Assembly: GCA_028292665.1 (NCBI GenBank)
Contig: JAQGLW010000143.1
Span: forward strand, 1-59,283
Length of the DNA stretch: 59,283 bases
DNA from: Herminiimonas sp.
GTDB lineage: Bacteria > Pseudomonadota > Gammaproteobacteria > Burkholderiales > Burkholderiaceae_D
Reading direction: 5' to 3'
The notes below the pieces were generated by a model. It had not been told where the DNA came from. It saw only the letters and a list, made by a program, of their open reading frames with translations, and ran no database searches. This document shows, in pieces, positions 17,016 to 26,904 of this stretch (the first letter of the stretch is position 1; every line of letters starts with the position of its first letter). The translations under genes were made by a program, and so were the position numbers.

Positions 17016-17900
17016 CTATGCGTTCACGCCGCCAAGTAGTATTGCGTCAAGGTCGTTCTTGCTAGGCACTTTTTTGTCATCAATCATCTTGATCAATATC
17101 CTTCGTAGCAGCTCGAACGATTGAAGTAAGTCGTTTGAGTCATGCTTGGGCTTACCGTGTGCGGCAGCGGACCGTTTGTCATAAAGTTTAGCTACCCGTT
17201 GCTGTAGGGAGAGTCGCGTCGGGCCCGCAGGTTCCAAATATGCTGCAACGTGCGCGGATACTCGAAAGCGCAACTCCGTTGTGGACGGTGAAAAGATTGC
17301 TTCAAGCGCACCCCATATCGAAACCAGCACCATCGCCGAACTCGGGATGAACTGTCCAATCTCGAAAACCGCCATTGCAAGCTTGAATTCTGCGGAGGAC
17401 GCTGACAAATCGACAGCCGTTTCCCAGTTGGTTCTAACCCAATCAATACTTGCCAGTGTTTCTGCGTGGTCTATAAGAGCGAGACGAAAAAAACGCTGAT
17501 GAACTTCAACAGCCGTCGCCACCAGTTCTCTATCAGGACGACTTGGCATTTCAGAAAACGGATACTTCGACACGACCGTCAAGGTTATTTCCGGATCCGA
17601 CCAGAGCCGTAGTACGCAGACAATCATGCGAACCACATCGAACCGGCTCACTAACCTGTGATTGTATGTCGCCGGAATTGCAAGTTCAGCTCGAATATCA
17701 ATCGCGACACCGCCTGACGCCGCTTTGTAGGGAGTGGGATGATGACGTCCGGGCACTTCGGGTTCGGCGAACGCCATCAAGATGGTGGACATGACATGAG
17801 CATACGCTTTACTCAGGACAATGCCCTTCCCGAAGTCGATTGGCTCATCGCTGAGGTCAAGACCGCTGAGCCCAGCGTAAAGTGGTACATCGTCGCTCAT
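17016..17900 (-). CDS. Apea-like HEPN domain protein
   Basis: Started at the ATG beginning MSDDVPLYAG, with GGAGGAAT directly upstream, the protein is 294 residues; an 18-codon upstream extension lacks such a site. The C-terminal third contains VLVSIWGALEAIFSP, then FRVSAHVAAYLEP and YDKRSAAAHGKPK. The Arg243-x4-His248 motif matches the metal-independent HEPN RNase signature, and WGALE...FR.S...AYL...YDKRS..HG fits the Apea-like HEPN family. The N-terminal two thirds are unassigned. HEPN RNases act in toxin-antitoxin and abortive infection systems. Its position just upstream of AIPR suggests a two-gene defence operon. Confidence 0.8.
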   Translation of the reverse strand: MSDDVPLYAGLSGLDLSDEPIDFGKGIVLSKAYAHVMSTILMAFAEPEVPGRHHPTPYKAASGGVAIDIRAELAIPATYNHRLVSRFDVVRMIVCVLRLWSDPEITLTVVSKYPFSEMPSRPDRELVATAVEVHQRFFRLALIDHAETLASIDWVRTNWETAVDLSASSAEFKLAMAVFEIGQFIPSSAMVLVSIWGALEAIFSPSTTELRFRVSAHVAAYLEPAGPTRLSLQQRVAKLYDKRSAAAHGKPKHDSNDLLQSFELLRRILIKMIDDKKVPSKNDLDAILLGGVNA

Positions 17901-18009
17901 TATTCCTCCGGGTGAACTGTATCCTGCACTTAGCATTGCTTTGACGGTATCCAACTTTCAAGTCTTGACATTAGCGACTGGGAAAATATTCATGCTAGCA
18001 TTCCCGCAC

Positions 18010-18041
18010 GGAGAAGAGGTATAGGATGAAATTTCTTCTCC
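18010..18041. terminator. Hairpin between the integrase and HEPN genes
   Basis: GGAGAAGA (18010-18017) and TCTTCTCC (18034-18041) are perfect complements around a 16-base loop. It lies downstream of the leftward integrase gene and upstream of the leftward HEPN gene, so it could separate their transcripts. It has no U-tract, so termination is uncertain. The rest of 17955-18149 holds nothing I can name. Confidence 0.4.
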
Positions 18042-18149
18042 CCCTCATAGCGGTCAACCGGATAAGTTCGACACGAGCGCTTTACTTCTCCGGCGTGATT
18101 TCTTTGATGTAGCGGTCAATAAGGTAGTTAAGTATTGCATGGCAGCCCA

Positions 18150-19115
18150 TTATCCTAGCTTCTTTATCAGATGCTGGACATCCAAGTGGGTGTACCTGTC
18201 AAGCATTGACAGTGTTTTATGGCCCGTTATGCGAGCTACCTCAATGACATTCAATCCACGTTCAAACAGCCTGCTAGTCGCCTCATGTCGGAGGTCATGG
18301 AAACGTAAATCGCCCAGTCCAGCACGCTTTACAGCTCGTTTAAATGCCTGTGTTACGGAATCCAAAGCTAGATTGAATAACGGGCCTGATTCTGCGGCGT
18401 TCATGCTTTCAAGCAGATGTACGGCTCGTGAGGATAGTGGAACTGTCCGAGGCTTACCTGTTTTGGTATGCGGTAGATAGACCGAACACCGAGTCAAGCT
18501 CACATGCTCCCACCGCATTCGCAGCAGTTCGCTACGCCGCATGCCAGTTTCGACCGCAAGTTGAATGATGATCTTAAGCTCGCACGACTGAGTATTTGCG
18601 ACAAGCTGGCCGACCTCGTTTGGTGTTACGCGCCTGTCTCGGCCTCGCGGCAAGGAAGGGCGTTTTGTTCTAGGGATACCGTTCGGTAAGACGATGCCCC
18701 ATTCGTTGGCCGCAATTACGTATGCCCGGTGCAACAGGTTCAATTCATGGGTCACGGACTGCGGGGACACATAAAACAGCCTATCGGCTTTATATTGAGC
18801 AATTCGGGTAGAAGGCAGTGTATGCACTCGGAACTCGCCCAGTGCATTCCCTAGTGCCTTTGCACGCGAAATGTCAGTCTTGTAAGAGGCTTTCTTCGAA
18901 GAATCTTCCCGCAAGTAACGGTCTAGCATTTCCTGAATGGTCATCGTCTGTGTTGTGGTGCTACCGGCGAATGCTTGACGGTTCATTTGTGCTTCGACCT
19001 CGTTCCCCCATGCTATTGCATCTGCTCGGAGCGAAAACGTTCGGGTTTGGGTTGGATAGCCCTCTTTACGGACTTGGACTTTCCATTTGCCACGGTATTG
19101 ACTGATTGTTGCCAT
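18150..19115 (-). CDS. Tyrosine recombinase (site-specific integrase) of the island
   Basis: The 321-residue protein has an N-terminal arm-binding region (MATISQYRGKWKVQVRKEGYPTQ would run longer; key residues WKVQVR and TFSLRADA), a core-binding SAM-like domain (about 55-160), and a catalytic domain. Catalytic residues are visible: Arg in ETGMRRSEL near 195, Lys in HTKTGKPR, HDLRHEA near 272, GHKT near 297 and the nucleophilic Tyr in LDRYTH near 307. It lies about 100 bp inside attR and reads inward, the usual place for a tRNA-targeting integrase. No excisionase gene is recognisable nearby. Confidence 0.95.
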   Translation of the reverse strand: MATISQYRGKWKVQVRKEGYPTQTRTFSLRADAIAWGNEVEAQMNRQAFAGSTTTQTMTIQEMLDRYLREDSSKKASYKTDISRAKALGNALGEFRVHTLPSTRIAQYKADRLFYVSPQSVTHELNLLHRAYVIAANEWGIVLPNGIPRTKRPSLPRGRDRRVTPNEVGQLVANTQSCELKIIIQLAVETGMRRSELLRMRWEHVSLTRCSVYLPHTKTGKPRTVPLSSRAVHLLESMNAAESGPLFNLALDSVTQAFKRAVKRAGLGDLRFHDLRHEATSRLFERGLNVIEVARITGHKTLSMLDRYTHLDVQHLIKKLG

Positions 19116-19146
19116 GCGACTCTCTCTGTCGCCGTCTATCGGTCAG

Positions 19147-19164
19147 TGTGCTCAAATTGTGCTC
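19147..19164 (+). repeat. 18-bp direct repeat near attR
   Basis: This is identical to 9399-9416 and in the same orientation, 31 bp upstream of the integrase start codon and 53 bp before the att repeat. It is a candidate integrase arm-type or regulatory site. Confidence 0.6.
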
Positions 19165-19271
19165 AGATAGGCTCAGTTGGATACAGCGCCGCGTCCCGTA
19201 AGGGATGCAAGCCAACGAGCAACGGCCTTCTAAGCCGTAGGTCACAGGTTCGACTCCTGTTGGGCAGGCCA
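19160..19271 (+). pseudogene. tRNA-Arg-like relic at attR, interrupted by 33 bp
   Basis: TGCTCA (19160-19165) resembles the acceptor strand TGCCCA. GCTCAGTTGGATA (19171-19183) is identical to the tRNA-Arg D-arm. From 19217 the sequence is identical to the rest of the tRNA, including CCA. Between D-loop and D-stem lie 33 extra bases (19184-19216) containing a GCGTCCC-GTAA-GGGATGC hairpin. The acceptor strand can still pair with TGGGCA using one wobble. It is almost certainly not a working tRNA, since the insertion splits the D-arm. The 5' similarity goes beyond the 57-bp repeat and needs an explanation of its own. Confidence 0.55.
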
Positions 19272-19273
19272 GC
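19217..19273 (+). repeat. Attachment site copy at the distal end (attR)
   Basis: A perfect 57-bp copy of 9263-9319, the displaced original 3' half of tRNA-Arg. Chromosomal genes resume immediately after it. Confidence 0.93.
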
Positions 19274-19280
19274 CTTCCGA

Positions 19281-19733
19281 TTACTTCCCGCATTCTGTTT
19301 CGTATTTTTCAGCTTTGCGTCGTGCGTTGCGCTTGGCTTTTTCAGCCGATTTTCCGCTGGCGGCTGCTGCGTCTTCTTCGCCCCATTTCTTTCGCATGGC
19401 CAGTGATACGCATTTTTTATGTTTGGCGGCGGAAATGCGGGCGGCTTTCTGCTGCGCTTGTTCGTCTTTTGCTTCGCGCTTGTGGCGTTCGTTTTCGAGA
19501 CGCTTGACTTCGCTTTTTTCGCGCGTGATCTGCTTGCCGGCGTCGGCTGCGTCGGCTGCGTCGGCTGCGTCCGATGCGGCTGTTTTGCCGCTCGCCGGAT
19601 CTACGTCCAGCACTTTCCCGCCGCGGCAGGGCTCATCGCTATAGGTGATTTTGCCGTTGGATTCGCACTTGTAGATTGCCAGTGCAGGAGCGGAAAATGA
19701 AATAAGCAAGGACAGCAGCAGGATTTTAAACAT
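19281..19733 (-). CDS. DUF4124 domain-containing exported protein
   Basis: The 150-residue protein starts with a signal peptide (FKILLLSLLISFSAPALA, cleavage near residue 19). A short DUF4124 domain follows: IYKCESNGKITYSDEPCRGGK, with the paired Cys typical of the family. Then comes an Ala/Asp repeat (DAADAADAADAG, from three to four GTCGGCTGC units on the plus strand) and a long charged, probably coiled-coil tail. AAAGG lies upstream of the ATG. Function is unknown; proteins of this type are common envelope proteins of Burkholderiales. It is the first chromosomal gene after the island. Confidence 0.82.
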   Translation of the reverse strand: MFKILLLSLLISFSAPALAIYKCESNGKITYSDEPCRGGKVLDVDPASGKTAASDAADAADAADAGKQITREKSEVKRLENERHKREAKDEQAQQKAARISAAKHKKCVSLAMRKKWGEEDAAAASGKSAEKAKRNARRKAEKYETECGK

Positions 19734-19753
19734 GGATGCCTTTGCAATGGTTG

Positions 19754-21152
19754 TTAAAGGACTTTACCCGGATTCATCAGGTTCATTGGATCGAGCGCAC
19801 GCTTGATTGACCGCATCAGGTTCATTTCTATGTCGGATTTGTAGCGGCATATTTCATCGCGCTTCAATGCTCCCAGACCGTGCTCGGCTGAAATGGAACC
19901 GCCGAATCGATGGACGCTGTCATGCACTACCAGATTGACATCTTCCTGACGGGCAATAAAGGCTTGGTCCGACGCATTTTCAGGCGGCGATATGTTGTAA
20001 TGCAGATTGCCGTCTCCGAGGTGGCCAAACGTCACCATCCGGCAGGCGGGAAAATCCTTTTGCAGCAAAATATCCGTTTCGCGAATGAAGTCGCCTATGC
20101 ACGAGATCGGCACCGAAACATCGTGCTTGATGTTTTTTCCTTCCTCCGCTTGTGCCAGCGGAATATGCTCCCGCAGATTCCACAGGGACTTCGATTGTGC
20201 GATCGAGGCTGCGACCACCGCATCCTGGATCACATCCTCTTCAAGTGCACTGGTGATCACGTTTTCCAGCATTGCCATTGCATGTTCTTCGGATTCATTG
20301 TCGGATAGCTCGAGCAGCACATACTGGGGATGATGCTGCGGAAAGGGAAGCTGCATCTGGGGGAAATGCTTGCTTACCAGTTGCAGGCAAAAATCCGACA
20401 TCAATTCAAAACCGGTCAATGCCGCGCCGCATTGGGTCTGCGCTATCGATAGCAACTGCAAAGCATCGTCCGCCGTCTGCATTGTGGCGAGCGCGGTCAA
20501 TCGAGCCTTGGGCTGCGGGAAAAGCTTCAGCACGGCGGCGGTGATGATGCCGAGTGATCCTTCCGCACCGATGAACAGGTCGCGCAAGTCATAACCGGTG
20601 TTGTCCTTGCGTAATCCGCGCAGGCCGCTCCAGAGTTCGCCCTGCGGCGTGACTACTTCGAGACCCAGGCAAAGATCGCGGGCGTTGCCATAGCGCAGAA
20701 CGCCGGTGCCGCCGGCATTGGTCGCCAGGTTGCCGCCTATCGTGCAACTGCCCTCCGCTGCGAGCGACAGCGGAAACAGCCGGCCGGATTCGGAAGCTGC
20801 ATTCTGAATATGTTCAAGAATGCAGCCTGCTTCGACGGTCATCGTGTTGTTTACCAGATCAATCGCGCGAATGCGGTTCAGTCTGGTCAGCGACAGCACG
20901 ATCGCTGATCCGCTGTCATCCGGCACGCTGCCCAGCACCAGCCCGGTATTGCCGCCTTGCGGCACGACCGGAATCTGAAACTCATTGCACAGCCGCACGA
21001 TGGCGGCAACTTCATCGGCTGAAGCAGGTTTGACGACGGCCAGCGCTTTGCCTGTAAAACGCCGACGCCAGTCGGTCAAGTACGCCGCCGTATCGGCATC
21101 GTCTGTCAGAACATGGTTAGCGCCGATCGCACTGCGGCATTCATCCAGAAAA

Positions 21153-21160
<8 letters not shown>
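19754..21160 (-). CDS. FAD-linked 2-hydroxyacid dehydrogenase (GlcD/D2HGDH-like)
   Basis: The 468-residue protein has a PCMH-type FAD domain: VKPASADEVAAIVRLCNE, VPQGGNTGLVLG near residue 67, GCTIGG-like CTIGGNLATNAGG, and GAEGSLGIITAA. It also has the FAD-oxidase C domain with GHLGDGNLHYN, SAEHGLGALKRDE and the ending DPMNLMNPGKVL. Enzymes of this family oxidise D-lactate, glycolate or D-2-hydroxyglutarate; sequence features alone do not settle the substrate. Overlaps the DUF2069 gene end by eight bases, so it is probably the last gene of a wrbA-DUF2069-dehydrogenase operon. Confidence 0.9.
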
Positions 21161-23550
<2,390 letters not shown>

Positions 23551-23554
<4 letters not shown>

Positions 23555-23868
23555 AAAGAAATTTGCCCGGTCAGCATTTGCCAGTACATCACCCAGTCAC
23601 CCATGAACGAATATAGCGGCTGCCTGAACGAAGCAGGCTGGTTTTTTTCGAAACCGAAATGCCCGATCCAGGCGAAGGTATAACCGCACACCAGGCCGAC
23701 CAGCAGCCACCAGGGATTCCCTGTCAAAACCATCGTTGCCAGGCTAAACAGCGCAAGAGTCGAACCGGCAAAATGAAGTTGCCGGCAAATGCGGTTGGAG
23801 TGTTCGCTCAAATAGGTTGGATAAAATTCGGCAAACGTCTGGTATTTCTTTTCCATGACTGTGGACAC
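23551..23868 (-). CDS. DUF962 (Mpo1-like) membrane protein
   Basis: The start is a GTG with AAGGAG six bases upstream, giving 105 residues. An in-frame ATG four codons later is the alternative. The family pattern is clear: FAEFYPTYLSEHSNRICRQLHFAGS (first His-containing segment), two hydrophobic helices, then GHFGFEKNQPASFRQPLYSF. Mpo1, the yeast relative, is a dioxygenase acting on 2-hydroxy fatty acids with Fe-binding His residues; whether this short bacterial form does the same is unknown. Confidence 0.87.
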
Positions 23869-23969
23869 GGTCGTCTCCTTGCTGTAGCCATGGTTTCAGA
23901 TTAGTCCGGCTTGTCGATAGATGCAACTAAAATTCATATTGGCAATGCAAAAAGAGCGCATGTATCGTT

Positions 23970-24776
23970 TCAACTGCCTGCAAACGCGAATAGCGCATCA
24001 AGCACCGCATCCGGCTGTTCTGCCATCAAATTGTGCCCGCTGCCGGCAATCCGGATGACCTTGCCATGCGGTATCGCAGTTATCAAAGCCGCTGCCGCTT
24101 TGGGTGGCGTCATCGTGTCTTGTCCGGCCAGAACGAAAAGGGTCGGGCACTGCACGGATATTGCGGCCGCCTCGCCATTCGCATAAGCATCGCATGCAAA
24201 AAAATCCGTGTAAAACACATGGTCAGGATTCAGGCTTGCAATGCGCTCCATCAGACGCCGGTTGCCGCCCATTGCATAGAAGCCCGGTCCGGGACAGGAC
24301 GGCTTTTGCGCAATCGACGAATGCGACCAGATGTTGACCATATCGATCGCGGTCTGCTCCTGATTTTTGGCGGCGTCGAGCAACATGGCCGATACTTTCA
24401 TCGGATAGGCAGTGCCGGCCAATGCAAGCTTGATGATCCGTGCAGGCGCTTTGGATGCCGTTTCCAAAGCAATCAATGAACCCATGCTGTGTCCGATCAC
24501 AATGGCTTTCTGCACTTTTGCCGCGTCGAGAAATGCAAGCAGCCAATCCGCCATCGCCTCGACGCTGTTCAGCGCGGGACCCTTGCTGCGCCCATGACCC
24601 GGTAGATCGACTGCAAGCACGCTGAAACCATGATGCGCAAAATACCGGGTCTGTAAAGTCCAGACCGAATGATCATGTTGCGCACCATGGATGAAAACGG
24701 CGGCAGGCAGCGCAGGATTGAACGGTTTGCCGCCGGTATAGCAATAGGCTTCCCGCCCTTGAACATTCAACAGCAT
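23970..24776 (-). CDS. Alpha/beta hydrolase
   Basis: The 268-residue protein has the canonical fold motifs: VFIHGAQHDHSVW (oxyanion region, residues 27-39), DLPGHGRSKG, the nucleophile elbow GHSMGS (Ser97), a late acid in LAGQDTMTPP, and the catalytic His in GSGHNLMAEQP. The substrate is not predictable; esterase or C-C hydrolase activity is likely. It lies one base after the stop of the O-acetylhomoserine sulfhydrylase gene in the same direction, suggesting one transcript. Confidence 0.9.
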   Translation of the reverse strand: MLLNVQGREAYCYTGGKPFNPALPAAVFIHGAQHDHSVWTLQTRYFAHHGFSVLAVDLPGHGRSKGPALNSVEAMADWLLAFLDAAKVQKAIVIGHSMGSLIALETASKAPARIIKLALAGTAYPMKVSAMLLDAAKNQEQTAIDMVNIWSHSSIAQKPSCPGPGFYAMGGNRRLMERIASLNPDHVFYTDFFACDAYANGEAAAISVQCPTLFVLAGQDTMTPPKAAAALITAIPHGKVIRIAGSGHNLMAEQPDAVLDALFAFAGS

Positions 24777-24777
24777 G

Positions 24778-26088
24778 TCAAGCCCCTTTCAGGGAAGCCT
24801 TCAAGCCGCGTGCCAGATCGCCGATCAAATCGTCGGCGTCTTCCAGGCCGATCGACAAACGCATCGTGCCTTCGGTAATCCCGGATGCGGCCAGCTGTTC
24901 GGCCGGCACGCGGAAGTGCGTAGTCGATGCCGGATGGATTACCAGCGACTTGGCGTCGCCTACATTGGCCAGGTGCGAAAAAATATCGAGCGATTCGACG
25001 AAACGCCGTCCGGCCGCGCGGTCGCCCTTGATGTTGAAGGAAAACACCGCGCCGCAGCCTTTCGGCAGCAACGACTTTGCAAGCGCATGATCGGGATGCG
25101 ATTCCAGTTCCGGATAAGATACCGATTCGACAGCCGCATGCGCGACGAGAAATTCCACCACCTTGCGGGTATTGGCTACATGTTTATCCATGCGCAACGC
25201 CAGCGTTTCGACGCCTTGCAGAATCGCGAACGCATTATGCGGACTCATCACGGCGCCGAAGTCGCGCAGGCCCTCGCGCCGCGCGCGCAGGGAAAACGGC
25301 GCCACCGTCGATTCTTCTGAAAATACCATGCCGTGAAAGCCGTCATACGGCTCGCACAATTCGGAAAAGTGACCGGTTTTTTCATATGCCTGCTGCCAGT
25401 CGAAAGTGCCGCCATCGACCAGCAGCCCCCCGATCGCGGTGCCATGGCCGCAAAGAAATTTGGTGGCGGAATGAAAAATCAGATCGGCGCCATGCTCGAA
25501 CGGGCGCAGCAGATAGGGTGTGGTAAAAGTCGAATCGACCATCAACGGCAAATAGCGTTCGTGCGCAATTGCCGCAACCTGCTGGATATCGAGTACGTCG
25601 AGTCCGGGATTGCCCAGCGTTTCGGCAAACAGGACTTTCGTGTTCGGTTTTATTGCATTGCGCCATGCATCGAGATCGCGCGGATCGACAAACGTGGTTT
25701 CGATGCCGAAGCGCTTCATCGTGTAGGCCAGCAGATTCTGCGAGCCGCCATAGAGTGCGCGTGAAGCGACCACATGCGATCCGGCGCCGGCGATCGTGAC
25801 CAGCCCGAGATGCATGGCGGCCTGACCGCTGGCGACGGCGATGCCGGCGACGCCGCCTTCCAGCGCCGCGATCCGTTCTTCCAATACAGCATTGGTCGGA
25901 TTCGAGATGCGGGAATAGACATGTCCCGCCCGCTCCATATTGAACAGCGACGCGGCATGGTCCGAATCCTTGAATACAAACGATGTCGTCAGATAGATCG
26001 GCGTGGCGCGCGCGCCGGTCGCGGGGTCCGGCGTGGCGCCGGCGTGCAGTGACAGGGTCTCGAACCCGGGATATTTTGGACCGGTCAT
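24778..26088 (-). CDS. metY: O-acetylhomoserine sulfhydrylase (Cys/Met metabolism PLP enzyme)
   Basis: The 436-residue length fits MetY-type enzymes, which are longer than cystathionine gamma-synthases. Motifs: FETLSLHAGATPDPATGAR at the N terminus, SRISNPTNAVLEERIAALE, ASGQAAMHLGL, the PLP Lys in SATKFLCGHG near residue 211, and SIGLEDADDLIGDLARGL at the end. It forms homocysteine from O-acetylhomoserine and sulfide for methionine synthesis. The closely related cysteine synthase activity cannot be excluded by sequence. It appears to lead a two-gene unit with the downstream hydrolase. Confidence 0.92.
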   Translation of the reverse strand: MTGPKYPGFETLSLHAGATPDPATGARATPIYLTTSFVFKDSDHAASLFNMERAGHVYSRISNPTNAVLEERIAALEGGVAGIAVASGQAAMHLGLVTIAGAGSHVVASRALYGGSQNLLAYTMKRFGIETTFVDPRDLDAWRNAIKPNTKVLFAETLGNPGLDVLDIQQVAAIAHERYLPLMVDSTFTTPYLLRPFEHGADLIFHSATKFLCGHGTAIGGLLVDGGTFDWQQAYEKTGHFSELCEPYDGFHGMVFSEESTVAPFSLRARREGLRDFGAVMSPHNAFAILQGVETLALRMDKHVANTRKVVEFLVAHAAVESVSYPELESHPDHALAKSLLPKGCGAVFSFNIKGDRAAGRRFVESLDIFSHLANVGDAKSLVIHPASTTHFRVPAEQLAASGITEGTMRLSIGLEDADDLIGDLARGLKASLKGA

Positions 26089-26226
26089 GGCATGATTTAT
26101 CTGATTAGGTCGATGCTTCGAATCGTAGCATCAACTTCAGCCGCCGGCATTCGGCATGGCGCTAGATTTTTCATCGCGGTTAGGCTACATTGCAGATACT
26201 AGAACAACAACTGGCAGGATGACATA

Positions 26227-26676
26227 ATGAAAGTTTCCGAAATCCTCAAAGTGAAGGGCAATATCCTTTACACGGTAAAGCCCGATACCCCAATGTTGCA
26301 AGCCGTCAATACGATGGCCGACAAGGATATCGGCTCCTTGGTGGTGATGGAATCCGGCGAACTGGTCGGTATGCTGACGTTTCGCGAAGTAATGAAAACA
26401 ATCCATGCCAATAATGGCGCGGTGGGAAATGACACCGTGCGCAGGCATATGGATGATCATCCGATCACGATCACGCCCGATACCGACATCAACGAAGTGC
26501 GCCGCCTGATGCTTGAGCGCCATGCCCGTTATGTGCCGGTGGTCAATGCAAAGACGCTGCTCGGCGTGATGTCATTTTATGACGTCGCAAAAGCGGTCTT
26601 CGAAGCGCAGAGTTTCGAAAATAAAATGCTGAAAGCGTATATCCGCGACTGGCCGGACGAGAACGAAGAATCGTAA
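26227..26676 (+). CDS. Tandem CBS-domain protein
   Basis: The 149-residue protein is made of two CBS motifs, one from about residue 8 to 60 (YTVKPDTPMLQAVNTMADKD) and the other from about 75 to 130 (ITPDTDINEVRRLMLERHAR). CBS pairs bind adenine nucleotides and regulate partner proteins. It stands alone, with a strong terminator downstream. No enzymatic domain is attached, so its partner is unknown. Confidence 0.92.
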   Translation: MKVSEILKVKGNILYTVKPDTPMLQAVNTMADKDIGSLVVMESGELVGMLTFREVMKTIHANNGAVGNDTVRRHMDDHPITITPDTDINEVRRLMLERHARYVPVVNAKTLLGVMSFYDVAKAVFEAQSFENKMLKAYIRDWPDENEES

Positions 26677-26698
26677 TCTCCAACCAATTTCCATTGCC

Positions 26699-26742
26699 AA
26701 GGCCGTTCATGGGGCATCCGCCACACCATGAACGGCCTTTTT
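26699..26742 (+). terminator. Rho-independent terminator after the CBS gene
   Basis: AAGGCCGTTCATGG (26699-26712) and CCATGAACGGCCTT (26726-26739) form a perfect 14-bp stem with a 13-base loop, followed by a T-run. Confidence 0.92.
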
Positions 26743-26904
26743 GCATCGGGTTTTTTCTTCCGAAGCGGCATCGGTCTGCTTAAGTCAACGATAAAAGGAT
26801 TCTTCCATGCACATCCGGGCAGGGCGTGCCGGTCGCCGTGCCAAAATCAAGCATCGATTTTTAGCGGCCTGTCTGCCGCGTCAATTTTCTTGAACTAAAA
26901 CGAC

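Larger units (their letters stand above)
9263..19273. mobile_element. Integrative element (genomic island) in tRNA-Arg, about 10 kb
   Basis: The element is bounded by a perfect 57-bp direct repeat (9263-9319 and 19217-19273) made of the tRNA-Arg 3' portion. A tyrosine integrase gene lies just inside the distal repeat and reads away from it. The cargo is XRE/ImmA regulators, an E2-like locus, a serine recombinase, two unknown genes and a HEPN-AIPR pair. Base composition is uneven: the AIPR gene is visibly AT-rich compared with the chromosome, while the Gly-Arg-Pro repeat region is GC-rich, suggesting mosaic origin. No conjugation, replication or capsid genes are visible, so it is probably a non-autonomous island rather than an ICE or prophage. 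Confidence 0.92.

Noticed and set aside
9263-19273. Island as a prophage
   Set aside because: No capsid, terminase, portal, tail or lysis genes are visible; only the integrase and XRE/ImmA pair are phage-like.
19540-19575. GTCGGCTGC repeats in the DUF4124 gene as a possible phase-variation tract
   Set aside because: The unit is nine bases, so copy changes keep the frame and only alter an Ala/Asp linker.
24775-25526. Long open frames antisense to the O-acetylhomoserine sulfhydrylase gene
   Set aside because: They are shadow frames of a well-conserved gene on the other strand; their residues look like random Arg/His-rich translation.
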